A stretch of DNA of 39,353 nt from Streptococcaceae bacterium (GTDB lineage: Bacteria; Bacillota; Bacilli; Lactobacillales; Streptococcaceae). Position 1 is the stretch's first letter. Every line of letters starts with the position of its first letter. A program made the translations under genes and the position numbers. The stretch is from assembly GCA_031254115.1 (NCBI GenBank), contig JAIRUZ010000030.1, positions 1 through 39,353 on the forward strand, in the 5' to 3' direction. A model generated the notes under the pieces. The model was not told the origin of the DNA. It made no database searches and worked only from the letters and a program-made list of their open reading frames with translations. Below, in pieces: positions 1 to 7,984 of this stretch.

Positions 1-96
1 GGTCTGTCGGGTGACGCCCACGGCTGTCGCTAAATCCGCCTGATTCATCCCTTTCAAAGCACGAGCTGCTTTGAGTTTGAGATTTTTATCCGCCAT
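1..96 (-). CDS. XRE-family transcriptional regulator, N-terminal fragment
   Basis: Only the first 32 codons are in the window; the gene runs off the left edge. The visible peptide begins MADKNLKLKAARALKGMNQA and continues with DLATAVGVTRQT, the first helices of a Cro/C1-type helix-turn-helix. A GGAG ribosome site lies 5 nt before the ATG, and a consensus promoter precedes it. Small single-domain XRE proteins with this start are common in Gram-positive bacteria, often autoregulators, but the target cannot be judged from the fragment. Confidence 0.8.
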   Translation of the reverse strand, partial: MADKNLKLKAARALKGMNQADLATAVGVTRQT

Positions 97-122
97 TTTT
101 CTCCTTTTAATTCGATAGATAA

Positions 123-151
123 ATTATATATTTTATTTTTCTATTTGTCAA
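123..151 (-). promoter_or_regulatory. Consensus sigma-A promoter for the XRE gene
   Basis: On the minus strand TTGACA (146-151) and TATAAT (123-128) are separated by exactly 17 bp. Transcription should start near 116, giving a leader of about 20 nt that contains the GGAG site. Confidence 0.85.
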
Positions 152-186
152 ATATAATATACTTTTTGTCATAAAAAATTCTGAAC

Positions 187-753
187 TTATGAGTACAGAA
201 CTTCATTTATTTCAGTATTTGTCAGTGCTGACAGCTTTTTGATCGGCTTAACCTCATCAGAATCTTGAAGCGCTAAGTCCATCCAAGTAATCCCCCACCA
301 TTTGTCAAACTTATAGCCCGACTTTTCCATCAGGCCAATCAAGTGAAAGCCAAAGGCTTCGTGAAAGGCAATACTGCTAGGATTTGGAGAGGTGATACAG
401 GCGTAAGCGCGCTGATAATTCTGCTTCTTCAAGAGCGCAAAAAGTCGTTGGTAAAGCGCTTTACCAACTCCCTGACTCTGTGCCTCTTCTGCTACATAAA
501 CGGATAGCTCAACCACCCAATCATAAGCTTTACGCTCGCGATAACGGCCAGCATAGGCATAGCCAAGAATTTTACCTGAATTATCTGCTGCAACAAGATA
601 GGGGAAATCCTCGAGCGTTTTCTCAATTCTCTGACCGAACTCGGCAACTGACGGAAGCTCGTATTCAAAAGTGATCGCCGTTTTTTCAATGTAAGGCGCA
701 TAGATCGCGAGCAAAGTGGCCGCGTCTGCTACTTTAGCGAGTCTAAATCTCAT
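187..753 (-). CDS. GNAT-family N-acetyltransferase (phosphinothricin acetyltransferase-like)
   Basis: The protein resembles the Pat/YncA branch of GNAT enzymes, which transfer acetyl from acetyl-CoA to an amine. It starts MRFRLAKVADAATLLAIYAP and contains the acetyl-CoA pyrophosphate loop QSQGVGKALY followed by a typical TSPNPSSIAFHEAFGF segment. The ATG at 753 is preferred because family members begin right at this beta strand; an in-frame start at 774 would add seven unlike residues. It overlaps the 3' end of lysA by 11 bp, so it is probably translated from the lysA transcript. An imperfect copy of the window-wide palindrome (220-233) encodes LSALT in its C-terminal tail. The substrate is unknown. 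Confidence 0.85.
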   Translation of the reverse strand: MRFRLAKVADAATLLAIYAPYIEKTAITFEYELPSVAEFGQRIEKTLEDFPYLVAADNSGKILGYAYAGRYRERKAYDWVVELSVYVAEEAQSQGVGKALYQRLFALLKKQNYQRAYACITSPNPSSIAFHEAFGFHLIGLMEKSGYKFDKWWGITWMDLALQDSDEVKPIKKLSALTNTEINEVLYS

Positions 754-1993
754 TTTCAAAAACCATGGTGGCAAAATAATCGTCGAGCGTCTCAGCGCGC
801 CGAATCATGCGCGTTTCGCCATTTTCCTGAAGCAATATTTCCGCCGAGCGCAATTTTCCGTTGTACTGATAGCCCATCGCGGCGCCGTGCGCACCAGTGT
901 CATGAATCACCAAAATATCGCCAACCGCAATTTCTGGCAATTGTCGCTGAATCGCGAATTTGTCTTTATTTTCACAGAGAGAGCCCGTCACGTCATACAG
1001 TCGCTCATGTGGTGCATTTTCCTTGCCCATCACCGAAATGTGGTGATAGGCGCCATAAATCGCGGGGCGCATGAGGTTTGCGGCCGTCGCATCCGTTCCC
1101 ACGTAATCACGATACGTCCGCTTCAAATGCAGCACTTTCGTAATCAAATGTCCATTTGGTGCAAGCATGAATCGCCCAAGCTCGGTCACGATTTGCAGAT
1201 TGGAAATGCCGTTTGCCACCAAGAGCTCATCATAGACTGCGTGAACTTTTTCGCCGATTACGGCGATGTCATTTGGCGTTTCGTCAGGTTTGTAAGCAAT
1301 GCCAATGCCGCCTGACAGATTGACGAAATCCAGCGTCACACCTGTTTTTTCGCGGATTTCAAGCACGAGTTCAAAAATCACGCGTGCAAGCGTTGCGTAA
1401 TACTCATTTGTGAGCGTGTTGCTCGCCAAAAAAGCATGAAGACCAAAGTTTTTCGTGCCGCGCGCTGCAAGATCAGCCACGCCAGCAATGACCTGCGCGC
1501 GTGTCATGCCAAATTTTGATTCTTCTGGCATGTCCATGATTTCGGTGCCCATCGCAAAAATGCCGCCCGGATTGTAGCGCAAACTCACGGTTTCTGGCAC
1601 ACCAATTTCAGCCATCATATCAGGAATGAGCTCGATCGCGTCAAGCGTGAGCGTCGCACCAAGTTCAGCTGCTTGCGCAAATTCGCCAGGCGCAGTGTCG
1701 TTTGATGTGAACATGATGTCATCACCACGCGCGCCAAGGCGCTTGACAAGCTCTAACTCCACACCTGACGCACAATCAAATCCGCAACCTTCCTCCTGCA
1801 AAATTTTCAAAATAGCGGGCGTTGGCGTTGCTTTGACCGCAAAATATTCTTTGAAATTCGGCGCCCAGCCAAACGCTTGATTGAGCGCGCGCGCCGTTTT
1901 GCGAATGCCTGCTTCATCATAGAGGTGAAACGGCGTTGAGTATTGTTTTGTCAGAGCTGACAGCTTTTCATCCGTAATAAATGGTGTTTTCAT
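743..1993 (-). CDS. lysA: Diaminopimelate decarboxylase
   Basis: LysA removes CO2 from meso-diaminopimelate to make L-lysine, the last step of lysine synthesis; it is a PLP enzyme of fold type III. The 416-residue length is normal. Visible signatures are the PLP lysine in EYFAVKATP (Lys54), the glycine-rich LSGGIGIAY loop and the CENKDKFA motif that supplies the active-site cysteine from the second subunit. Residues 11-15 (LSALT) come from an imperfect copy (1949-1962) of the window-wide palindrome. A TATAAT at 2001-2006 ends 7 nt before the ATG and there is no Shine-Dalgarno, so the mRNA may be leaderless. The GNAT gene follows with overlap. Confidence 0.96.
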   Translation of the reverse strand: MKTPFITDEKLSALTKQYSTPFHLYDEAGIRKTARALNQAFGWAPNFKEYFAVKATPTPAILKILQEEGCGFDCASGVELELVKRLGARGDDIMFTSNDTAPGEFAQAAELGATLTLDAIELIPDMMAEIGVPETVSLRYNPGGIFAMGTEIMDMPEESKFGMTRAQVIAGVADLAARGTKNFGLHAFLASNTLTNEYYATLARVIFELVLEIREKTGVTLDFVNLSGGIGIAYKPDETPNDIAVIGEKVHAVYDELLVANGISNLQIVTELGRFMLAPNGHLITKVLHLKRTYRDYVGTDATAANLMRPAIYGAYHHISVMGKENAPHERLYDVTGSLCENKDKFAIQRQLPEIAVGDILVIHDTGAHGAAMGYQYNGKLRSAEILLQENGETRMIRRAETLDDYFATMVFENEI

Positions 1994-2024
1994 ATTAGAT
2001 ATTATACACTAAAAAAGCAATAAA

Positions 2025-2120
2025 AAAATTCCTGTCAGCGCTGATTCTCTTGAGCACGAGTTATCGTGCGAAGCTGAACTTCTTGAGCACGAGTTATCGT
2101 ACGAAGCTAACAGGAATTTT
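2025..2120 (-). terminator. Terminator carrying two tandem hairpins
   Basis: Outer arms AAAATTCCTGT (2025-2035) and its complement (2110-2120) are perfect and, read on the minus strand, run into a T-tract, so this ends the VOC gene transcript. The interior holds a 27-nt unit twice (2049-2075 and 2082-2108, one mismatch). Each unit has a GCACGA-GTTA-TCGTGC type hairpin; in the second copy the 3' arm is altered. A truncated CTGTCAGCGCTGA palindrome sits at 2032-2044. Confidence 0.7.
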
Positions 2121-2148
2121 AGTTATGACAGGCTTTATTTCTTAAGCC

Positions 2149-2916
2149 TTAAAATTGTTTTTCGTCACGATTTGGTTTCATGCCCACGAAGAAAGCACCT
2201 TCTGGGTCGCGCACCATGACAAAGTCGCCGTAAGGCGTGCCTTTACTGACAGACTCAATCGTTGCACCAAGGCTTTTTGCTTTTTCAGCCAACGCGTCCA
2301 CATCTGCGACGTTGAACGTGACGGCCCATTGTGATTGCCCGTTGAAATAGTCAGGGAAATCAGGGCTATTGAACACGCCAATCTGCGGAGCGACGGTAAG
2401 ATACGTCATCTCTGGCGCCTCATATTCCGTTTTCGGCTCCCAGTCAAACACGGCTTTGTAAAAATCAACGGTCTCAGCAAATTTGCCGTTGACTTCAAGC
2501 TCGAACCAGCACAGGCCATTTTCTTCGCCGTCGCTCTCGAACATGCCAGCACCTGATACCACGCCAAACGGACTGCCAGCAGGGTCGCTTGCAACGGTAA
2601 ACATGCCACCAGGCATTGGCATGGCAGGCATGTAAGTCATGCCGCCATGTGCGTTGATGTCCGCGATAGTTTTGTCAATGTCATCGGTCTCAATGTACGT
2701 CAACCACGCGCTTGGCTGCATTGGATTCATCTTGCCAGAAAGACCACCAAGCGTTTTGTCGCCTTTTTTGATGATGTAGTAAACAAAATCGTCCGCGCCT
2801 TCCATCTTTTCAATCGTCCAGCCAAAAAGCGCGCTGTAAAATTTGACGGCTTCTTCTGGTTTATCAGCCGAAACTTCGACCCAACCAGGCAATCCTTTTT
2901 TGTGAGGTGCTGTCAT
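2149..2916 (-). CDS. Two-domain VOC (glyoxalase/bleomycin-resistance-like) protein
   Basis: The 255-residue protein has two tandem vicinal-oxygen-chelate modules. The first opens GLPGWVEVSADKPEEAVKFYSALFGW. The second opens NGLCWFELEVNGKFAETVDFYKAVFDW and ends with TPYGDFVMVRDPEGAFFVGM. Such proteins often bind a metal and act on small electrophiles or sequester antibiotics, but many are of unknown role; the first module's usual metal-binding His is not evident. Its ATG overlaps the stop codon of the upstream winged-helix gene (TAATG), which indicates translational coupling. No substrate can be assigned. Confidence 0.85.
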   Translation of the reverse strand: MTAPHKKGLPGWVEVSADKPEEAVKFYSALFGWTIEKMEGADDFVYYIIKKGDKTLGGLSGKMNPMQPSAWLTYIETDDIDKTIADINAHGGMTYMPAMPMPGGMFTVASDPAGSPFGVVSGAGMFESDGEENGLCWFELEVNGKFAETVDFYKAVFDWEPKTEYEAPEMTYLTVAPQIGVFNSPDFPDYFNGQSQWAVTFNVADVDALAEKAKSLGATIESVSKGTPYGDFVMVRDPEGAFFVGMKPNRDEKQF

Positions 2917-3098
2917 TATTTTGCCGCCAATTCATAAAAACAGACTTTTGGTGAGACGAGGACGCCTTCTTTTTTCAGCTTTGAAATCACTTTTGAGACT
3001 TCTGGCTTTTCCACGTTGAGCGCGGCTGCGACTGTTTTCGCATCCAGCATTTTGTCCGACTTCTCGAATACTTCGAGAACTTGATCTTTGAGTTCCAT
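2916..3098 (-). CDS. Small winged-helix DNA-binding protein, 60 aa
   Basis: The protein is one short winged-helix domain: the motif LDAKTVAAALNVEKPEVSKV and then the wing region SKLKKEGVLVSPKVCFYELA. It is preceded by a strong GGAGG ribosome site and by a TATAAT at 3126-3131. It lacks any partner domain. Because it is coupled to the VOC gene it may regulate that two-gene operon, but this is inference; similar mini-proteins are usually annotated as hypothetical regulators. Confidence 0.75.
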   Translation of the reverse strand: MELKDQVLEVFEKSDKMLDAKTVAAALNVEKPEVSKVISKLKKEGVLVSPKVCFYELAAK

Positions 3099-3167
3099 TT
3101 TTGAACCCTCCTTTTTTGATAACTTATTATAACAAACTTTAGCTGATTCTGTTGTCTAAAAATCTGG

Positions 3168-3173
3168 TATAAT
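3168..3173 (+). promoter_or_regulatory. Extended -10 promoter for the phosphoesterase gene
   Basis: TGG-TATAAT (3165-3173) is an extended -10 element. It ends 11 nt before the ATG at 3185, predicting a leader of only about 5 nt. No good -35 is seen. Confidence 0.65.
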
Positions 3174-3184
3174 CAACAGAGTTT

Positions 3185-4108
3185 ATGAAGAAAATAATTT
3201 TGGGCGCGTTGCTCGTGTTGCTTCTTGTTGTTGGCGTTGTGTTCGGTTTTTCGGCAGGCAAAAAGCCGCAAGCGCTGACAAAAAACACGAGCACAGTAAG
3301 CGTCTCCCATCCGTCAGAGCCTGCAGCGAATTTACCCCTTTTGAAAATTGATGCCACGTCTGTCAGCGCTGACAGAGTTTTTCTGGTTTCAGATATTCAT
3401 GGGCGCTTTGACAGTTTGAAAAAGGCTTTGTCAGACGTGAAATTTTCAAAAAAAGATGCGCTTTATGTGCTCGGCGACACCATTGACCGCGGCCCTGGTG
3501 GCTTTCACGCGCTGCTTTATTTGACGCAAACATTGCCAACCGCGGGCTATCAAGTGCACGTGCTGCAGGGCAATCACGAGGATATGTGGGCGGCCATGGC
3601 CGCGCAAGGCGCAAACGACGCGGAGCAGCTGTCAAATCTCAACGGCGCAATCGACATTTACGAAGGGTCAGCTCCCAACGGCTGGGCAGCTTCACAAACC
3701 GAATGGAATGCACTGAGCGCCGCCGAGCGCGCGTTTTTGCTCTCTGAAATGAAAACGGGCTTCGGCAATCCGCGCGAGCTGATTATTCATTACGGCGGCA
3801 AATGGCTCTCGCTCTCACACAGCGCAAATATGGCAGAAAGCCTGTCAGACGAGAGTGCGTGGGATCTCGCATGGAATAATCGTAACATGATAAATGCGCC
3901 CGCCACGCTTCGCGACAGCATCGCAAAGCGCTTGTCAGTCAACGCTTACGACGTTCAGATTTACATCGGCCACATCTCAAATTTCATGTTTGGCACGCAC
4001 CCAAATTACACCGACCTCGACGACACACCCGTCCAGTCAACGCTTGAAGAGTTCGACGCGACTCCTGTCAAATTATTTAACGTACGCGCGCAAAGCTTTG
4101 AAAATTAA
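3185..4108 (+). CDS. Membrane-anchored metallophosphoesterase (PP2A-like Ser/Thr phosphatase fold)
   Basis: A single N-terminal membrane segment (about residues 3-22) is followed by a calcineurin-like phosphoesterase domain facing outside. The metal and phosphate motifs are intact: DIHG (70-73), GDTIDRG (97-103) and GNHE (129-132). Later histidines in IIHYGGKW and YIGHISNF fit the remaining metal ligands. The arrangement resembles bacterial protein phosphatases or symmetrical Ap4A hydrolases (ApaH/PrpE group); the substrate is not predictable. A perfect copy of the window-wide palindrome encodes VSAD just before the catalytic domain. The gene stands alone, with its own promoter and terminator. 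Confidence 0.85.
   Translation: MKKIILGALLVLLLVVGVVFGFSAGKKPQALTKNTSTVSVSHPSEPAANLPLLKIDATSVSADRVFLVSDIHGRFDSLKKALSDVKFSKKDALYVLGDTIDRGPGGFHALLYLTQTLPTAGYQVHVLQGNHEDMWAAMAAQGANDAEQLSNLNGAIDIYEGSAPNGWAASQTEWNALSAAERAFLLSEMKTGFGNPRELIIHYGGKWLSLSHSANMAESLSDESAWDLAWNNRNMINAPATLRDSIAKRLSVNAYDVQIYIGHISNFMFGTHPNYTDLDDTPVQSTLEEFDATPVKLFNVRAQSFEN
3361..3374. repeat. TGTCAGCGCTGACA palindrome in the phosphoesterase gene
   Basis: Perfect copy; extended to the 16-mer CTGTCAGCGCTGACAG at 3360-3375. Read in the frame encoding VSAD, at the linker between membrane segment and catalytic domain. Confidence 0.95.
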
Positions 4109-4109
4109 A

Positions 4110-4138
4110 CCTCTGACAGCTACTGACAGAGGTTTTTT
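4110..4138 (+). terminator. Rho-independent terminator after the phosphoesterase gene
   Basis: CCTCTG-A-CAG-loop-CTG-A-CAGAGG followed by six T, immediately after the stop codon. Confidence 0.9.
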
Positions 4139-4151
4139 CAATCATTTTATT

Positions 4152-4772
4152 TCAATCAAAGCTTAAAACTTTCAGACCGTCTTTGAAATTTTCATAAAGC
4201 GCCGAATGAATCGTGAGCTTGATGATTGCCGAATTTGCGGCGTTTTCATTGTAAGCAATCAGATTGGGCTGCTCAAGTGTCAGCGCACGCGCAGCGTCGC
4301 CCAAGAAAACTTCGGCATGCACGTTGTTTGACGACAAACGCGCGCCGTTCTCCAAGCTGTCAAACCACGTCGTAAAGCTGACAGCGGGAGCTTTTTGCAA
4401 TTGCGTAACTTTCGTTGCATCTTTAGCCGCAATCGTATAAAAAATGTTGTCAGCGCGCGTGTCCTGCGTGAAACTCATGATCGTCGTCGCCGAAACGCCT
4501 TTGTCAGTCGCGATAGACAGCGCAATGTAGCCCGGCAAATTTTTCAAAATCGCAGATAATTCGCCCGTGTTCGACTGCGTCCCGACAATCGCTGCTTTTT
4601 TATTTGCCTTGACGATAGTCAGCACAACGAGCGGCAAAGTCAAAACAGCATAACCCGCGAGCACGCCAAGTCCTGTCAGCGCTGACAGGATTTTTGCGCC
4701 TGAAATTCCCAGCAATACAGCTGCCGAGACCACATAAATCACAAAAAGTTGTAAAAATCGTTTAAAATACAT
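4152..4772 (-). CDS. Unknown membrane protein with split-barrel-like soluble domain
   Basis: I do not recognise the family with certainty. Two hydrophobic segments fill about residues 1-55, with the second ending in VLTIVKANKK. The remaining 150 residues (GELSAILKNLPGYIALSIATDKGVS..., then FYTIAAKDATKVTQLQKAP) recall the pyridoxamine-phosphate-oxidase/flavin-reductase split barrel, but cofactor motifs are not clear. A perfect palindrome copy encodes LSALT between the two membrane segments. TGA-TATAAT ends 6 nt before the ATG, so the mRNA may be leaderless. It precedes nothing obvious in an operon and converges with the phosphoesterase gene. Confidence 0.6.
   Translation of the reverse strand: MYFKRFLQLFVIYVVSAAVLLGISGAKILSALTGLGVLAGYAVLTLPLVVLTIVKANKKAAIVGTQSNTGELSAILKNLPGYIALSIATDKGVSATTIMSFTQDTRADNIFYTIAAKDATKVTQLQKAPAVSFTTWFDSLENGARLSSNNVHAEVFLGDAARALTLEQPNLIAYNENAANSAIIKLTIHSALYENFKDGLKVLSFD
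4674..4687. repeat. TGTCAGCGCTGACA palindrome in the unknown membrane protein gene
   Basis: Perfect, extended to 18 bp (4672-4689). Encodes LSALT at the turn between two membrane helices. Confidence 0.95.
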
Positions 4773-4800
4773 GCCTAGATTATATCAGAAAATCAGCGCG

Positions 4801-6222
4801 TCACCAAATCCCAATGATTTTCATCCACAGCGTGCCAACACTCAAAAGAATGGCGAGATACATCACGCCCAAAATGAAACTGTTTTTCCACCAATCGCGC
4901 TGTTTAATATAGCCCGAGCCAAAATAAATCGGCGCAGGGCCTGACGCATAGTGCGTCGTTGAGCCGACCAAATTGCCTGCAATCGCAAGCATACTCGCAG
5001 CCAGTAACGGCGGCACGCCGCCAGCCACCGCGAGCGCAAGCGTCGCCGGAAACAGTGCCGTAATGTGCGCGACTTCGGACGCAAACAAATAATGCAAATA
5101 GAAATACACAAGAACCAAAATAACCAAGATGACAAACCAATTCATGCCATGAAGATAGTGATCCACACCTTTTGAAAGCCAAGCGATAAAGCCAAATTTC
5201 GCGAGTTCTCCCGCCATCATCACAAGCACTGAAAACCAAAACAGCGTATTCCACGCGCCCGTTTCTTTGAGAATGTCAGTCCAGCTCAAAACGCCCGTCA
5301 CCAGCAAAATCGCGATGGCAATAAAGCCAACCGTCGTCGCATTCAAACCGATAGAGCTTGCAATTACCCAGAGAAAGAGCGCCAAAGCAAAGGTTCCAAG
5401 CATAATTTTCTCGGCGCGCGTCGTGGGGCCTTGTGCTTTGAGCTCATCATCAGCCCATTTCTTCGCGTTCGGCGTTTCCTTTAATTCTGGCGGGTAAATC
5501 TTGAACAAAACAAGCGGAAAGAGAATCAGCGAAACGAGGCCAGGGACAAGTGCCGCAAGAAACCAGCTTGTCCACGTCAGATGAATGCCCGCTTTTACCG
5601 CAAAATTGTACACCAACGGATTTCCAGCCATCGCTGTCATGAACATGCCCGACGTAATTACATTGCCCTGATATTCCGAAAACATGAGAAATGAGCCGAT
5701 TTTGCGTTCGGTTTTATTTGCGGGGTCCGAACCCAACGCTTTTGAAATGGACTCAACGATAGGATAAATCACGCCGCCCGCACGTGCCGTATTGCTCGGC
5801 GTTGCTGGCGCCAAAATCAAATCAACCCCGATAATCGAATAAACAAGCCCTATTGTTTTCTTTCCAAAACGCCCAACAATCACCAGCGCAATGCGCCTTC
5901 CCAGCCCCGTTTTGATAAAGCCGCGCGAGAGAAAGAACGCGAGCGCAATCAGCCAAATGCTCGGATTGCCAAAACCCGCCACAGCCGCATCAACGGGCAC
6001 CGTTCCAGTCACAATGCTAAACGTAAATCCCAAAAACGCGACCGCGCCAATAGGCAGCGGCTCCGTTATCAGCGCTGCAATTGTTGCGATAAAAACAGCC
6101 AACATGTGCCACGCCGCCATGCTCAATCCGTCAGGCCTAACAGGCGTCGCGAGCCAAATCCCGATTCCCAAAATAAGCGGAACAGTAAACTTTCTGTAAT
6201 GAATAACTCCTAAATTTTTCAT
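4801..6222 (-). CDS. DASS-family anion:cation symporter (dicarboxylate/citrate carrier)
   Basis: This 473-residue polytopic protein matches the divalent anion:Na+ symporter family (CitT/TtdT/SodiT branch). Typical segments are ITEPLPIGAVAFLGFTFSIVTG near the N-terminus, the LILAPATPSNTARAGGVIYPIV substrate/Na+ site and LFASEVAHITALFPATLALAVAGG in the second half. It has a good AAGGAG site and lies 17 bp behind the malate enzyme gene. The pairing suggests import of malate (or another C4/C6 dicarboxylate) in exchange for its product, e.g. lactate, but substrate and exchange mode are inference. Other lactic acid bacteria usually use a MleP carrier of a different family here. Confidence 0.88.
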   Translation of the reverse strand: MKNLGVIHYRKFTVPLILGIGIWLATPVRPDGLSMAAWHMLAVFIATIAALITEPLPIGAVAFLGFTFSIVTGTVPVDAAVAGFGNPSIWLIALAFFLSRGFIKTGLGRRIALVIVGRFGKKTIGLVYSIIGVDLILAPATPSNTARAGGVIYPIVESISKALGSDPANKTERKIGSFLMFSEYQGNVITSGMFMTAMAGNPLVYNFAVKAGIHLTWTSWFLAALVPGLVSLILFPLVLFKIYPPELKETPNAKKWADDELKAQGPTTRAEKIMLGTFALALFLWVIASSIGLNATTVGFIAIAILLVTGVLSWTDILKETGAWNTLFWFSVLVMMAGELAKFGFIAWLSKGVDHYLHGMNWFVILVILVLVYFYLHYLFASEVAHITALFPATLALAVAGGVPPLLAASMLAIAGNLVGSTTHYASGPAPIYFGSGYIKQRDWWKNSFILGVMYLAILLSVGTLWMKIIGIW

Positions 6223-6239
6223 TTGATCTCCTTATCAAA

Positions 6240-7862
6240 TCATTCGTAGCGCGCGTCCCAGATTTCAGCGGCAACAGCCGCTTTGACGTCTAAAATGTCT
6301 TTTCTTGCGACACCGTCAGAAAGCGCAGCAGAAACCACGGCTTCAGCGACCAGCCGCGACGCTTCGCGCACGTATTTGAGCGGTGGCAAAAGTGGTGCGC
6401 CGTCGTTCTCCAAATCCTGCAAAGCGGAAATGGCGCCCGCTGCTTTTGAGAGCATATTCTCCGTCACCCGCGACGCTTTTGAGACAATAATGCCAAGACC
6501 AAGGCCTGGGTACAAAAGCGCATTGTTTGCTTGCCCAATCTGATAGGTAACGCCGCCATAATTGACGGACGCTGATGGACTTCCCGTGACGACAAGCGCG
6601 CGGCCATCTGTCCACCGAATCATATTCTCCGCCGTCGCCTCGCATAATTGGGTCGGATTTGAAATTGGCAAAATGGCTGGCCGCTCGTTCAATTCAGCCA
6701 TTTTTTTGACTACTTCTTCGGTAAATGCGCCCGCCTGACCTGACGCGCCAATCAAAACAGACGGCTTGACCGCTTCTATAATCTCAGAAAGAGCTGTCAG
6801 CCCGCGCAAATCGGCTTCTTTTCGTGCGTAATACGCTTGCCGCTCCGTCAAACCAGCCATATCATCCGTAATCAGCCCTTCTCGGTCCACAATATAAAAA
6901 TGTGCCCGCGCCGCCTCTTCTGTCAGCCCTGACAGAACCATTTCCTGACAAATTTGATCCGTCACACCCATGCCGCCTGTTCCGCCACCAAAAATCAGAT
7001 ACGTATGTTCGGTAATCGGCTTTTTCGTCACATCAGCTACCGCGTAAACCGCCGCCGCCATCATGATTCCCGTCCCTTGAATGTCGTCGTTAAAGGTCGT
7101 GATAGAATCCTGATATTTTCCCAAAATCGTGCGCGCATTTCCCCGACCAAAATCCTCCCAATGAAAAAGAACATCTGGAAAAAGACGGCTTGCAATTTCT
7201 ACAAACTTTTCGATATAAGCAAGATAAGCTTCTCCTGTCTTTCGTGGCGCTTTTTTCCCGATATAATGCGGATCATTTAGCAATTCAGCGCGCTCAGTAC
7301 CATTGTCAATCACAACTGGCAAAACGCGCTTGGGATTCATTCCCGCAGCTGCTGTGTAAACCGCCAATTTTCCGACCGAAATCATCACGCCACCAACGCC
7401 CCAATCTCCAATGCCAAGCACGCCTTCGCCGTCTGTAATCACCATCACATCCACGCGCTCCAAACCGTCACTTGCCGCTTTTAGCGACGCCTCAATCTGC
7501 TCCGGATAATCCGAATCCAGATAAGCCGCATCATGCGGCAGCACAAAATCCCGCGAAAAATTCGTCACTGCCTCAGCAATGGTCGGCGTATAAATAATCG
7601 GAAGCAATTCCTCCATGTGCGCCTCAATCACCGCGTAATAAAGCACGCGATTGCTATCATAAAGCGACATCAAATACTGATTTTTCGCATAATTGTCAGC
7701 TAAAACGCCGACTTTTTCATAACACGTCTCAACCTGCATCTCGAGCGTTTCAACCGCCGACGCAAGCAGCCCGTGCAACTTATATTTGCTGCGCTCCGCC
7801 TGTGTAAACGCCGTTCCTTTATTCAAAAACGCCTTTGACAATAACGATTTTCCAGTTTCCAT
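6240..7862 (-). CDS. Malolactic enzyme or NAD-dependent malic enzyme
   Basis: The protein belongs to the large (about 540 aa) malic-enzyme family that includes malolactic enzyme. It carries FLNKGTAFTQAER at the N-terminus, LPIIYTPTIAEA with the catalytic Tyr, the metal-binding FHWEDFGRGNA, FNDDIQGTG and a Rossmann loop LIFGGGTGGMGV. Malolactic enzyme turns malate to lactate and CO2; NAD-malic enzyme makes pyruvate. The two are too similar to separate by eye. The start at 7862 is chosen because a GGGGA-like ribosome site precedes it; an ATG at 7895 has none. The neighbours, a LysR regulator and a dicarboxylate carrier, fit a mle-type locus. Confidence 0.88.
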   Translation of the reverse strand: METGKSLLSKAFLNKGTAFTQAERSKYKLHGLLASAVETLEMQVETCYEKVGVLADNYAKNQYLMSLYDSNRVLYYAVIEAHMEELLPIIYTPTIAEAVTNFSRDFVLPHDAAYLDSDYPEQIEASLKAASDGLERVDVMVITDGEGVLGIGDWGVGGVMISVGKLAVYTAAAGMNPKRVLPVVIDNGTERAELLNDPHYIGKKAPRKTGEAYLAYIEKFVEIASRLFPDVLFHWEDFGRGNARTILGKYQDSITTFNDDIQGTGIMMAAAVYAVADVTKKPITEHTYLIFGGGTGGMGVTDQICQEMVLSGLTEEAARAHFYIVDREGLITDDMAGLTERQAYYARKEADLRGLTALSEIIEAVKPSVLIGASGQAGAFTEEVVKKMAELNERPAILPISNPTQLCEATAENMIRWTDGRALVVTGSPSASVNYGGVTYQIGQANNALLYPGLGLGIIVSKASRVTENMLSKAAGAISALQDLENDGAPLLPPLKYVREASRLVAEAVVSAALSDGVARKDILDVKAAVAAEIWDARYE

Positions 7863-7918
7863 TTTTATTTCCCCAAAGCTTTTTCCGTGAATCATTTTTG
7901 CACGTTTCTTGCAAATAA

Positions 7919-7982
7919 ATTATAACGCACAAAAACCCACTCAAATATATTCGTTTTTGATTTTGTTATACGTTTTTCGTAT
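7919..7982 (-). promoter_or_regulatory. Malate operon promoter and LysR-type T-N11-A box
   Basis: A TATAAT (minus strand, 7919-7924) has no consensus -35, as expected of an activator-dependent promoter. The palindrome ATACGTTTTTCGTAT (7968-7982) contains T-N11-A with dyad symmetry. Its centre is about 63 bp upstream of the predicted start, the classical position of a LysR recognition site. The regulator encoded at 8235-9116 is the likely ligand. Confidence 0.65.
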
Positions 7983-7984
7983 AT

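Noticed and set aside
716-1315. Long open frames antisense to lysA, pyrG, rnr, the permeases and others
   Set aside because: They are shadows of real genes: no ribosome sites, no family motifs, and amino-acid composition typical of reversed coding strands.
2047-2108. CRISPR-like repeat from the two 27-nt units
   Set aside because: Only two units with a 6-nt spacing inside a terminator; no spacers and no cas genes.
4451-4460. GCGCGTG, the Chi heptamer of L. lactis
   Set aside because: The word is seen here and elsewhere, but a 7-mer in GC-rich coding sequence is expected by chance and I could not test for strand bias.
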